This document shows positions 26,953-38,480 of a stretch of 64,000 bases of DNA, piece after piece. The translations under genes were made by a program, and so were the position numbers. The first letter of the stretch is position 1; each line of letters starts with the position of its first letter. Under the pieces are notes generated by a model that saw only the letters and a program-made list of their open reading frames with translations, was not told where the DNA came from and ran no database searches. The stretch is from Sclerodactyla briareus. Taxonomy: Eukaryota > Echinodermata > Holothuroidea > Dendrochirotida > Sclerodactylidae. Where the stretch lies: assembly GCA_026419785.1 (NCBI GenBank), contig JAODTK010005565.1:1-64000 (forward strand), in the 5' to 3' direction.

Positions 26953-27355
26953 GCGTGGAATGCCCTGGCTTGTAACAATGGAATGACCAGTTGCTTGTAA
27001 CAATGGAATGACCAGTTGCTTGTAACAATGGAATGACCAGTTGCTTGTAACAATGGAATGACCAGTTGCTTGTAACAATGGAATGACCAGTTGCTTGTAA
27101 CAATGGAATGACCAGTTGCTTGTAACAATGGAATGACCAGTTGCTTGTAACAATGGAATGACCAGTTGCTTGTAACAATGGAATGACCAGTTGCTTGTAA
27201 CAATGGAATGACCAGTTGCTTGTAACAATGGAATGACCAGTTGCTTGTAACAATGGAATGACCAGTTGCTTGTAACAATGGAATGACCAGTTGCTTGTAA
27301 CAATGGAATGTGCTGGCTGGTAACAATGATATGACTAGTTGCTTGTAAAACATGG
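26953..27355. repeat. 25-bp minisatellite array
   Basis: From 26970 to 27294 there are 13 consecutive identical 25-bp units beginning TTGTAACAATGG and ending CCAGTTGC. Degenerate units flank them (GCGTGGAATGCCCTGGC upstream; TGCTGGCTGGTAACAATGATATG downstream). Because 25 is not a multiple of 3 and the unit lacks a stop on the minus strand, all three minus frames stay open. Those frames are artefacts. No spacers are present, so it is not a CRISPR array. Confidence 0.95.
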
Positions 27356-28007
27356 AGTGACCATATCGTCTGCTAGATTAGATGCGCCAAAAAATATTGT
27401 TTGTCTCACTGCAAACAAAGTTCAAAAAGAGACTTGTCGATCACTTTGCTATGTGTGAGTCACGTTGCCTGTTAATGTTAGCAGTATGCTTCAGCAGTGT
27501 AACACTAATTTTGATGAAATTTTGCTTGTTGTCCCCTAGCCCCGGCAATCCAATGATAACGCACGCTGGCATGAAGAAAAGGTTTAAACAATGGGTAATG
27601 TTTGTTGGCAACTTAACCATGACTGCGTTTAAGGCTTGTTCAACCGACTTTTGGCTTCAGTTCTCGCCCTACTTGAGGAATTCCCCCCGCCCCACACTGG
27701 AGGGCGGTTGCACTCCTTGCATTCATTCACATACTCGCACCTTTTTCATCCAGGTTTACTCACCTAAAGTTCCCAGGAGCTCCATCCACATATACATTAA
27801 GTAACTCCTTACTCCCTTTGATAGATCATTAACAGATTTCAAATCCCCTGAAAATACCACTGGTCAATAGACAGCCGTCTGATGATCAAGGTGATATTGA
27901 AGGCAGTATCTAATTGATTTCATGGTATCAGTTATTCCATTTATCTAGGTAAAACCCATTCATAGCCTGCTTGTTCAAGTCTCTTCAGTAATGGGCATTA
28001 CTCCGCC
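27356..28007. other. Gene-free stretch
   Basis: A 140-residue plus-strand frame at 27382-27804 has no recognisable domain, signal peptide or splice-supported structure. I do not call it a gene. Confidence 0.4.
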
Positions 28008-28406
28008 TACAGAATATACATAATTTACAGTGGCTTATATAGCGGTTCTTTCCCACAGGCTCAAAAGCGCCTCACAGATATTACCCTGATCTAATCAGGA
28101 CTTGTCACATTGTCAGCTACGCACGCATTTCTGGCTAGTTCGCTCACGACGCACCATTTCAGTACATCACTTCATCGGGGTACCGGGGATTCCGATAGGG
28201 CAGCCAAACATACAGCGCTCACACTCCTTCACAAGTCACCTCACAAAGGTACCCACTTTTACACGTGGGTGCGTGGAAAAACAGTTCAAGAGACATGCCT
28301 TGTCCACCAGCACTGCGGGAAAGTCCTCGGGCCTCCAATTGGCTCCGAACTAGCAATCAATGATTTGCCTTATGGAGCTTTACCAACTGAGCTACTCCGA
28401 CTCCAC
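28008..28406 (-). mobile_element. tRNA-derived SINE with LINE-like 3' tail
   Basis: On the minus strand the head reads GGAGTCGGAGTAGCTCAGTTGG (A box, plus 28381-28405), then AGTTCGGAGCC (B-box-like, plus 28341-28351). These are internal Pol III promoter signals from a tRNA. A body of about 270 bp follows. The 3' end carries GGCGCTTTTGAGCC, then AACCGCTATATAAGCCACTG (plus about 28028-28074), which resembles the 3' tail of the LINE at 41632. Three features support a SINE: head, body and LINE-like tail in the right order. The cloverleaf is not intact, so it is not a functional tRNA gene. Confidence 0.65.
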
Positions 28407-28851
28407 AGAGTCCTCTCAAGTCCAGTATATTAAAGAACCTGGCCTCCGGCATGTTGCCTGCTACAGTGACTGTGCCAGGAATTTTCAAACACTTGGGGCA
28501 AGAGTTCCCATGGGGGGACAGCATCGTATATAGCAAATACAACATGTTGTGGCGAATTTAAATTTAAATTTTCTCAAAAAAAAATCGAAAATGCATCCAA
28601 CTTTTTGAAAAATTCTCCCCCACCAGTTTTTTCTTCCTGAAACCAGAAAGAGTTATGAGGTCCCCTGCAAAAAAATCTCTGTCAATTGCTCTCAGTCTGT
28701 ATCAGTGTCTTCCCGACCGACGTTGTAGCCATCATCCCTCAACGTCCGAAGCCTCTAAGCTTCAACATTCCCTTGACTTTGAATTTGGGATTTTTCAGCA
28801 AGGATCCCCTGAGATATTTTCAATTCATGTCAAAGTTCACCCAAGTGCCTC
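28407..28851. other. Gene-free stretch
   Basis: A/T-rich DNA with no recognised gene or repeat beyond short homopolymers. Confidence 0.4.
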
Positions 28852-29190
28852 GTTAAAGAGCCATTAATCTCTATCGGGGTTCCCTAGGAAGTTCTTGAAC
28901 CTTTTCACCAAAGCAATAATTTGTCTGATGTTAAAATATCTGAATGTACTGAGAGGCATCGATGCTGGTGTTCTTGTCCATCACACGCGCAAACACGTAT
29001 TCTCGGAATAGCCAGGATAGAGGTTGGTCACTCTCAGATCTACGCGCTGATAGTATCGAATCAAATCCTTGAGTGTTTTCCTCTTAGACTTCTCGCATTA
29101 GGAACATGCAAAGAACACGGCAGCTGACCGAGAAGCCATGGCGTGTTTTCCTCAAAGTTTGGCACAAGTATTGACTTTATGGTCGTAGAT
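28852..29190 (+). repeat. Dispersed repeat R1, copy 1
   Basis: The segment starts CGTTAAAGAGCCATTAATC and includes a GAGAGGCA word, CACACG, the ACACGTATTCTCGGAATAGCC region, CAGATCTACGC, ATCGAATCAAATCCTTG, CATGCAAAGA and TCAAAGTTTGG. The same words occur in the same order at 33470-33850. The shorter spacing here indicates deletions relative to the other copy. Confidence 0.7.
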
Positions 29191-29880
29191 GTCTACGGGA
29201 TCATACCGTTTGTGCGTCAGCTTATAACCCCCGGGGATCAGGTCGATTCAGACGGGTCAGCATGGGACGTACAAATTGATATATGTTTGCCGGCCGCCTC
29301 ACTGGACGCTCAGGGCACATAGACTGGCAATCCCCTGGAACTGGAAAAACGGGAAGCATGCGACCTTGCTTGTCTCATGAATGATGACCCCACCCCTCCA
29401 CATTAGGTACCGTCAAAGAGGCATGACCGGATAATGTTCCTTAGCTAGTGGGGTTTCGACAAAACAGGCCCCCGCAGGTTCAATATTTGACATTAACTCC
29501 TACTGTCATAACTTTGTTAGACCCCCCCAAATATTGTCAGAGGTCAAACTCGTAACTTTCAGCATGCAAAGAAATGTGAGACCTGCAATTTCTGTTTTGA
29601 AGGCCCATCCAATCCCTCCCACGTTTTCACAAGGTTATGCTCTGAGATGAAGACCGTAATGATCCATCGGGCCGTTGTAGTCACTTTGCCATTTCACCTA
29701 TATTTACTGTTGCTGGCTGCCATAGCAACGGTTGCTATGGTAACCTAGTGGGGTTTGAACTTCCACTTAGGGGTACCCATTGGTGGGGGACCCATGGTGC
29801 CGATGATCCAGCCATGAGGTGCCCTCGCGCAAATGTCCGTCTGTGTTGCGTGTGTTTGTGTGTGTGTGTGTGCGTTTGCC
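29191..29880. other. Gene-free stretch with (TG)n
   Basis: A short TG-rich microsatellite lies at about 29842-29875. The rest is anonymous. Confidence 0.4.
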
Positions 29881-31165
29881 GTGTCCGTCAGATTTTTGAT
29901 GGTTTTTTCACGAAATTCTCCATTTTGGAGTGGCGAACACGTGAAATTTCCACCGCTTGAATAGCACGGAACTACATATTGCTCTCAAAATTCGACAGAC
30001 AACTATCAAAATTTGGGAATTAAGGCAAAGACAGTTTGGGGCAATTTCTCATTTTACAAGTTTCCAACATTTATCTGTAATTAACTGAAATTTCCATGAA
30101 TAATGAATATTGTTTTGGAAAATGGCTGTTTTCAGACTATTTTGAAAATTTTACTCCTTTTGCAACTTGCCAAAAAGTACAAGTAGAAACAACGGAATAG
30201 TTCCACATTTGCCGATAGTCCTGCAACGCCAGGATGGGATTTTTGATGTGTTTTGCAAATATTTCTCTATTCGAGTGGCCGACCTAAAAAGTCACGAGAC
30301 ATATATTTCCACAAAATTATACAAAAATAGTTCAAATTGTTGAATTTCACGTACGGAAAACAACATTTAAGGGCCATTTTTTTCATTTTTTTTTGCCTAT
30401 TTTTCCCCTTTAAATATTTTATGATTGCATGACTGAACATGGTCAAATTTCCGCAACCCTAGATAGTCACATTACACAACTTTTCTCCAAGAGAATCCCT
30501 GCGAGTATCACCATTGTCCAAATGTCAGGGGTGAAACACATTTTCTGGAGAAATTTTCATTTTTCGACATTCCATAATATTTGATGATTTGCAATCCTTA
30601 ACTAGTAAAAATCTCACACAACCCTAAACAGTCACATGACACACGTTTCTCAAAAGAATCCATGCAAAGCAGGGTTAGCGCTACTTTGGGTCTCGGGGGT
30701 CATAGACAACCTTTTTGGACAGTTTGGACCCCAAAATTTAGAACACATGTGGTGCACAAACGGGTAAAAAAGGAGGGAAAATTTCATTTTTCCATAAAAA
30801 TGGACATTGCTCTGTCGATTATGCGCTAAAATATCATTATTGGACCCCCAAAATTTAGAGCCAGCGGAACCCTGATGCAAAGTATCAACAGTGTCAAATT
30901 TCAGGAGGAAAAACCACATTCTGGGAAATGTTTCATTTCTCGGATATTTCTATATTCTATTATTGCAATGCCTAAACATGTCAAGTTTGCACACAAGCTA
31001 TATATATAGTAACACTGTCACACACAACAGAGGTAGTCCCCCAAAATCAGACAGATATCATCAACATTATGAAATGTAGGGGAAAGAAAAACACTTTTGG
31101 GTCAATTTTTGTGTCCATAATTTCGCAGATATTTCATGATTGCAATGCCCAAACAATTTCTCCAA
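29880..31165 (+). repeat. Diverged satellite, about 160-177 bp unit
   Basis: An anchor resembling TGATTGCAATGCCTAAACATGT recurs at about 30423, 30583, 30960 and 31137. Between anchors are shared blocks: a CACA-AACC run, TTCTCxAAGAGAATCC, ATCAxCATTGTC, an AGGGGxGAAAxACATTT block, and TTTCAT with a run of T. After subtracting the 213 bp of the inserted MITE plus its duplicated target, spacings are about 160, 164 and 177 bp. Earlier sequence from 29880 is more diverged. Confidence 0.65.
30670..30874. mobile_element. hAT-like MITE with 8-bp target-site duplication
   Basis: The 205-bp insertion begins CAGGGTTAGCGCT and ends with the reverse complement of CAGGGTTCCGCTGGC, giving imperfect terminal inverted repeats. 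It is flanked on both sides by ATGCAAAG (30662-30669 and 30875-30882). An 8-bp target duplication with CAGGG-type ends is characteristic of the hAT superfamily. It contains no transposase, so it is non-autonomous. Subterminal blocks rich in GGACCCC/AAAATTTAGA occur inside. It splits a satellite unit, which proves insertion. Confidence 0.85.
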
Positions 31166-33190
31166 AGAGGCAAGAAAAGAAAACAATTAAAAATTTCACA
31201 TTTGGGGGGACCATTTTAACACTAATTTCAAGTGATTGAAAAGGAGGGAGCGTCGGGGGGGGAACCATTTCAGGGATGTTTAAGTCTAGTGTCGTCAATT
31301 TTTGACTAGGACGAACTTTACTCGTTGTGTGCGTACTCGGACACTTGTTATAGTAGTCCATAAAGTAGGCATAGCCTGGCCTGAGTCAAACTTGACATCA
31401 AAAGTACGACTCGAAACTGTACAAAGTAGCCTCTCTTCTCGATTCATCGCAGGATATGGGCCCGATAGCATATTTCCTCAATAACTAGGATACTCACATT
31501 CACGCTATGGTTGACGTATATCGATATGTATAAACATATAAAAAATGGGAGGTGAATGTCTTCCACAGCCTTCTTTTAATTTATTAGGTAGTAGTAGTAC
31601 TGTAGGCGATAACTGCGAGCTAAACCAATAGCCACTGCACTGTGCAAGGCTCACAGTGGCAGGTAGGTAACAGACGTAAAGCTGCCCTTTTTGTCTAAGA
31701 GAGGGTTGTGACAAGTGGACCCACAGAATTTGTAAAAATAGGTTAAAGTGGAGATACATCCCTTTTTTCCAACAGTCATGCTGATGCCAATCTGATGATG
31801 AGAACAATGAACTATGTTTGCCCACACATGCAGTTGTCCGAGAAGGTTAACAACACCTGTATATGATAGTTTGATCACCCAGTATACACCCACAATATCA
31901 ATCTGCTAAGACAAAATATATCTACAACGCCACGCCAGCAAGGCAGACATCAATTTACAATGTACCATGGCAAGTTTAACAAGGCAAATGGTCATTTAAA
32001 TATGACCTGACTTTTTGTACTTCCTATTTAATCGCATTATGGAAGCCAAACCCTCGTTCCCAAATTTCATTTGATCCGATTGAACAAAAAGTCGCAATCA
32101 CTATTGCAAAATCGCCCCTGTGACATCATGGGGGAACCCAGTGATTCAAGTTCAATGTGAACATGTACATTTGAGAACCCTGGACCAACAACTTATTGAT
32201 GGGGTTTAAGAGGAATCCCATCATCGTTCAACACAAAATATTAAAGAATGATTCTGACATTTCATTGCTTAGGAAATACCCTATTCTCCATATTTTTGTT
32301 ATCAGCCTCAAAAAAAACCAAAAAAACAGCATTTACAGAGTCTATGGGCTATACCTTTGATCGTTCCCTTTCCCCCAGTGATAATCCTCACGGGTCTTTA
32401 GACCTTCTAACCCACTGGATGCCATTCTCTCAACTAATTGGAAGATCAACCACCACCAGATGAGAGGTGGCCATTCAGGTAAATCCCAGATTCTAGAACC
32501 TTCCGATTTAGAGCGTAGGTTTTTTTTCAACCAGTATCTAATTTAGAGGAATCTGTTCACACAAACCATTGCCTTAACTACATGAGTTACACAATGCAAA
32601 CACAATCAATGACAAATATGCCCTAAAACAATCAATATTATTTAAATTATCCGTGTGAAAATTCGATCCCAGGTTACTCAAAACCGGGTTTCACCTAAAA
32701 ATCCGTAGGCCTATTTGGGAAGCGCACCAGTGCAATTACCCACTATCTCTCGGCAGGGATACAGCCTGCTCCGTCAGCGTGACACGCACTAAAACCAAGG
32801 TCCTCATATAGATGTGCAGAGTGAAAATAATGCTCACTGTAGGAAGTCCTCTGAGTATGTTAAGGAGTCTCATTTAGCTATTATATTCAAGATTGGGTCT
32901 ATGGAAATGTTTCTCAAAATAATCTAACTTCCTCATCCCCCGCCACATCCATGAGTTTGTCCAGATAGTTTTTTGTTTGTTTTAATTCCTTCTGAAATAT
33001 CAACCTCCCTCGCACAAATTCGATTTTCACATTCACATCGCACACCACATCTGCATGCATCCTATGGAATCCTAGCTAAAAAACCATTAGTTCATCACAA
33101 CAACACATTTTTCTTAAACCTAAGTTCAATTTGAAGTATTTCTCCTGTAGCCTCAATACTTTGTAGTTTTTCACTTCTCACTCTATTGTT
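31166..33190. other. Gene-free stretch
   Basis: No supportable gene is present. Several short open frames occur on both strands without motifs. The section from 32000 to 32550 looks repeat-derived, but I see no second copy in this window. Confidence 0.4.
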
Positions 33191-33306
33191 GTATAATGGC
33201 TCAGTGGTTTCGTAGATTGACAACCAACAGTGCATGTAAAGCTCATCTGTAAGGCCTTCACTCATGCCACATCCAGACTTGTGGTTTCAAGTCTACGCAA
33301 CCATAG
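33191..33306 (+). repeat. tRNA-like A-box/B-box pair, possible SINE head
   Basis: TGGCTCAGTGG at 33197-33207 resembles a Pol III A box, and GTGGTTTCAAGTCTACGC at 33281-33298 resembles a B box. Their spacing of about 85 bp is longer than in most tRNAs, so this may be a degenerate SINE head with an insertion, or coincidence. The R1 repeat copy begins about 165 bp downstream. Confidence 0.3.
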
Positions 33307-33469
33307 TCTCGGGCGTACCCATTGAATACGATGCAACTCTTATCCGGTATTGTGTCGCCCTCCGTTGGCTTATACGTGCAGTTGTGTTACTCAACTGCTT
33401 CCACACATTTCTCGGTTGAGTATCTTGAAAGAGTCAGCGTATTCCAAACTCCGTAAACGTGAATCTGCT

Positions 33470-33850
33470 CGTCAAAGAGCCATTATTCGCTATCCGGGTT
33501 CCGTAGGGATTAGTTCGTCGTGAAACCGTTTTACTCATTACCACTACGTTTGTGTGACGAAAACTATTCTTGACGGTACGTTGAGAGGCAAATCCGTATG
33601 ATGCTGGATGTTCTGTCATCACAACGCTATCACACACGTATTCTTCGGAATAGCCACAGATAGAGGATCTGGTCACTTCAGATCTACGCCCCCGATCCGC
33701 GCTGATGGTATCGAACCAAATCCTTGATGTTTTTTCACGGCCTGGAGCTTTTCGCAGTAGAAAACATGCAAAGACAACATACGGCAAGGCTGACAGAGGC
33801 TCAGTGGCGTCGTGATTTCTCAAAGTTGGGAACAAGAATTGACTTGTATC
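33470..33850 (+). repeat. Dispersed repeat R1, copy 2
   Basis: It aligns in order with 28852-29190: CGTCAAAGAGCCATTATTC, TTGAGAGGCA, CACACGTATTCTTCGGAATAGCC, CAGATCTACGC, ATCGAACCAAATCCTTGA, CATGCAAAGA and TCAAAGTTGGGAACAAG. A 133-residue open frame runs on the minus strand at 33434-33835. Its counterpart at the other copy also has partial openness, but neither shows a family I recognise. The frame could be a decayed element protein or chance. Confidence 0.7.
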
Positions 33851-35030
33851 GCTATAGCGATGTGCTATGTACAGAGCGTCTCTGTGAGTGATCGAAGCGT
33901 CTCGTCTGAGAGAGCACTACATCGGTTCTCCCGGCCCCTGAGAAGTAAGTAGGACATACATTACGTGGGAAGGTCATCTGACACATATGAGTAGTGTCCA
34001 CACAGGATCTAGCAGGTGCAATATATACACTGAGTCTAATCGGTGAAGAGGGATTGAACAACTCGGACAAACAGTGCTACGGTGTACACAGAAAGAAGAC
34101 TCCCGGGAAACGACAGGCTATGCTTAACTCTGTGTGCTCGATCACGTCAAATGAAAAGATGTAATGGCCTAACTTCAACCAAAATGACGTGCGAGGGCCA
34201 TCTTGTGTGCGTCAAACAGCAAAAATTTGAATTAACTCAACAATCAAATATCTACTTGTTCATACAGTTGGTTTCAAAATCAAGACAGAAAGCTCTATCA
34301 GCAAACAGGCACCATTTGACTGTATAATGAACTTTTCCACATAAATATTTTTGGGAATACTATAAAAGGCTCATCGTTGTTCTTTGTATTTTTTGGGATT
34401 TTCATGACGTACCCTTGTAATGACACGCAAATAGAATTGATCTTTAAGGCAGCTACTAAATTCCTTTTAATTGACTGATTTCTTTGAGCATACGTGGCTC
34501 TAGTAGTATAGCGCGTGATTGAAAGCGTCACCAGCGTTTTCGACTTTGTTTCCACACAACCTCTGTATCACAGTCCTCATTCACTCCTATTGTGTGCAGA
34601 GAATGACGCTATTATCCAAAACTTGGTGATTCAAATTGACCTAAGAAAATCTAGCCTGTGCGCTGTTCGTTCGGCTCTGCTGTCTGCTATCATTTTGTGG
34701 CACGGGTTGACTCACGGGGCGGTGTCTTGTCGTCACCGTTGACTACTGCGCAAATCGAAACATATCGCTCATGTGTCTACTTTTTTGCACTATCTCACGG
34801 TAACCTTTTCCTATGCCTTCGCTGGAATTACTCTATTATCTGAGTGGAAGTGTTCCGAAAAATACTTTCTCTCCCTACTCTTACATTTTGGCATCGTTAA
34901 GATGGATATTCTTTGTGTCACCATCACCCCATATTTTAGGATTCCTATTTTTTCTGCTGAACTTCTGCGGCGATCCGAACAAGTCCCGCAAGACACCTTG
35001 CGCATTCAAAAAAAAAAATAAAAAAAAAAA
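33851..35030. other. Gene-free stretch
   Basis: Short overlapping frames only. Nothing recognisable. Confidence 0.4.
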
Positions 35031-35034
35031 CCGA

Positions 35035-35300
35035 AAAGTTGCGGGCGGCGCTCAAGGTAGGAAGGCGGCCAGATGAGGCGTGCGTGGCTGCGAGAAATTC
35101 GCAGCAGGGGCGTGGTGGTGGGAAAATAGGCTGGAAAGAGGCTGGTAAAGGGCTGCATGAAAGACAAAAGAGGGGAGCGCGCGAGAGTTGGCGGGGCGAA
35201 CTCGAGTCCGAGATGGCTCCCAATACCATAGGGGCGCGGGAGCGGGCGGGCGCGTGTGACGTGTACGGGGGGGGGAAGCTTCGTGACATGCGCACGACGG
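35035..35300. promoter_or_regulatory. CpG-rich block, possible promoter-like region
   Basis: Within generally A/T-rich surroundings this block is dense in CG dinucleotides (GCGGGCGGCGC, GGGGCGCGGGAGCGGGCGGGCGCG, GCGCACGACG). Many marine invertebrates have no classical CpG islands, and the block is flanked by an A-run rather than a gene, so a promoter role is speculative. Open frames on both strands across it are composition effects. Confidence 0.25.
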
Positions 35301-38089
35301 GGACACTTCTGACGATAACCGAATCGCAAGGACAAAAATCCGTAAGGGTTGCGTCGAGGAGTGGGTCAAACGAGTCCTGCAGATACGAGGAGTTGTGATG
35401 AGGCGTCGACTGTGGTATATATACGAAAGACGATGCCCCCTCCATTTTTTGGAACGGCTGCCCAATCGTCTCGTTACAATGGCGATCTCGTTATTCAGAA
35501 GCCCAACTCCCATCCACTATCCCTGTAGTCCTATATGGTTGAAATTGGTTTCCTTCCCATTTTTTTTTTTTGCAATATTCCTGCCTCCACCACTGCACCA
35601 CTGATAATAAAATAGTTGTTGTTACATAGATCGACAAATATACAGATATCTATCTATCTATCTATCTAGCCAGTGTGACTCAAAACATGGCCTTTGGGCC
35701 CCCCAGAACAGTCAGTCGTTGTCAATGGAATGGTGACCAAACTAAACTCTTGGACAAGATGTTTTTTGACCCATGGACATGTTGAATTTGTGACGGTACG
35801 GTCAAAGGCCCCAGTATTGGCCGGTGGGGCCCATCATGTAGAATTAACGACAATGGCTCCCCTTAGGAATTTCACTGCGCACAGTGGCTGACCATCTCGG
35901 TCATAGATGAATGTGTCTATACAAGCCGTACTCCGAATACTTGGGGGGTGCATACTCCAGGATTATCTTTGGTTCTCAGGTTCCTCTTGGCCCCGTGGTC
36001 ATTGTAGTGAATTCGTCACACATTGTACTATGTGAGTGCATCTCCTCCCACAAAGATTGAATTGATGAGACATACTTCAGAATTACAAGTAAGATCCGGG
36101 GGTAGAGGTGCCAATGGGGGTGTTTCGGGCATACCTTTGGGGCTCAGGGCCGCCGTTTGGGCCCTAGGGCCCTATCATATAGAAATGCAAGCAAAATCTT
36201 ATCTCTCATATAAATTGTGTGTTGCCCCAGGTGCTCAATGTTCATTTTGATCATATGGGGTTCCAAGGTACTAGCTTGAGAAGCCCAGTGGATCCCATTT
36301 TATGGGAATTTTCACAATGGATATTGAAATGAACACTCTCTTTCCACACAAGCTTCAATTGATTTTTCCCTTCAAAAGTTTTACTGTAACGGTCCTTGGG
36401 TTGGAGGGCCATTGGAAGTGTTTGGGATTTTGCGAGCCCCAAGTGGCCCAACATAAATGAAATACTCTAATCACTGGCATAGATACCTCTGTATCCTCCT
36501 ACAAATTTTGTTGCACATCGTTGATGTTCGGTCATAATTTTTGTCTAATAGGTACCTCAGGGGGCCCAGGGAATAAGGACCAATGGCCAGTGACACGGTT
36601 GGCCCAGGCGGCCCATATGTGGAACATTCAGGACGCTAAGACATCCTTGGGCCCATGAAGACCATCGTCAAAAGTATAGTGGCGCACAATAGGCCATGTT
36701 TGAAACAAACATTCGAACATTTATCACTTATGTCCATTGATCTTGGTACATTTGTGCAGTTTGAGTACAGCACCATTGGTGTTATAGTTTTACATTGGGT
36801 CGATACTTAAACCCAATGAATATTACGGCCCTGAGGGTTATTGGAACCCCGACCAGGCCCCCTGGAACGTCGTCGAACGTGCACAGCAAGGCCGAGACGC
36901 GCGCGCCTCACACGCTGGCCGACCGAGTACGGGATCCGGAGTGCAGAGCACAGCACGAGAGAAGGCGCGGACAGCAGGTTGGCTAGGACACGCAGACCAA
37001 TGTAGATGGTACGAACCAATCTAAAATGTTTGGTATTTTTTTATTGTACGAACCATTCTAATAGCGGGGTTGTGTGTTCTGACAAAAAAGATCGGAGCGA
37101 AATTAACACAGGAATAGGGTGTCTTGCGCAATCAATCAGTCTTATAAGCAGGCCGTTAGTTCCTAAGCAGCGCGTGCTCACCACAGAACATTTCCGGGGA
37201 ATCGACGAGATTCTGTCAGATTCCCCCATAGCAATAGTCGTTACGGTCATTTTTACAGTGTCATCACAATTTGGAAAACGCAACCAATTCATCCGATGCT
37301 TTCGGATGTATGTTGATAAGTATGAAGGGAAGTCGGTAAAGTTTTGTAATGACAGGATTCGCAGTTTTCGGAAGAGGATTTTCGAAAAATCTTCTGCACA
37401 CTACATTCAACGTCGAACGGCAGTCATGACCTTGACACAATATCATTATCTCTCATTAACTGTAACTGTGCCTCTGCGCCCCTTTATTTAGCTCAATGGC
37501 TAACCTTCCACTGCGCGACTAACACATGTTTAGGCATTCTGTGATCTATTCCGATCAAAACGGGTCTTGTAAGCACTCTTTTTATGATCAGGTTATAATA
37601 CAGTTAAATATTTTATGCATAATAGTACCGGGGCCAATCGAATGCCACCATGCCGGCTAACACGAGTTCACTGTACAGACAATATCTATTCATTTAAATG
37701 ACCACGGCACGTTGACCATGTGCAAGTACTAATTGGCTGCCACCTCTACGCGCTGCGCCGATGAGATGCATCATAGCACATGTTAACACTTGAATACGAG
37801 CCCATTTTTGTTAAATCCCGAAGGATGTTCTAATTATTGTCCTGCCACCAGATTGAGTCCGTTAGAGATTATAGTGAGGGGGAGGCAACTCAGAAAGTAC
37901 AATCTTGACACTAGTCATTACAGAAGATTGAACCCACCTCTCCTCTCTGCAGTTACAACGCCGAAATATTCATAGGCGCGTATAAACACAGGATGTCATC
38001 CGATCGTCATATCATGAAGAGCCCTGATAATTCGGAACAGTATAGGAGGAGGGGTATGCCCGATATCCGGCAAAGATTCGATGCCCATA
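35300..38089. other. Gene-free, GGGGCCC-rich repeat-like DNA
   Basis: A (CTAT)n run lies at about 35648-35670. From 35690 to 36660 the sequence is punctuated by GGGGCCC and TTGGGGCTC words at irregular 100-150 bp intervals, suggesting an old degenerate repeat. A 161-residue frame at 37006-37491 has no recognisable domain and I do not call it. Confidence 0.4.
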
Positions 38090-38480
38090 AGGGTCATTAT
38101 TCATAACTTTCGTAATTCATAACGTGCACATTTTTGGAAAAAAATATCGTATTCAATTAGAAGAGGGGGCCTAATTCAAGTTCCGGTATTCATAATGAAA
38201 CAAAGGCCGATATTCATAATGGGCAAAAAGTTTCGGTATTCATAATGAACAGGAGCAGATTCGATATTCATTAGGCGGCAAAAAAGTTTCGCGTATTCAT
38301 AATAAAAAGGTCGTTTATTCGTAATGGGACAAAGCGTTTGATATTCATGATAGAGAAAAGGTTATGGTTATAATAATGGAAAGAAAGGTTCGTTATTCAT
38401 AATGGGACAAAGGAGTTCGATATTCATGATAGAGGAAAAAGGTCCGTAATTTATATTCGACAAAAATTCCTATTCATGAC
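38090..38480 (+). repeat. TTCATAAT tandem array, about 25-28 bp unit
   Basis: About a dozen degenerate units of the form TTCGxTATTCATAATGGGACAAAAGG, with variants ATTCATGATAG and ATTCGTAATG. The array ends in GGGGTTGCCTCAACCCTAGTGGCGTAAG. The same array and end occur in inverted orientation at about 44362-44450, and a forward remnant lies at 43375-43540. Confidence 0.8.

Noticed and set aside
26970-27294. Regular 25-bp repeat considered as a CRISPR array
   Set aside because: Units are contiguous with no spacers and no cas genes, in a eukaryotic setting.
26937-27353. Three overlapping minus-strand frames with a 25-residue repeat
   Set aside because: The 25-bp minisatellite has no stop on that strand, so all three frames stay open. 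The translations are the same DNA repeat read in different phases.
33191-33306. Possible tRNA gene from A-box and B-box words
   Set aside because: The spacing is too long and no acceptor stem or anticodon arm can be folded. Kept only as a weak SINE-head suggestion.
34945-35513. Multiple long frames (109-166 residues) on both strands
   Set aside because: They overlap in several frames across a CpG-rich block, which lowers stop frequency. None has a recognisable domain.
37006-37491. 161-residue plus-strand frame
   Set aside because: I recognise no domain, no splice-supported structure and no duplicate. A chance frame of this length is possible in 64 kb.
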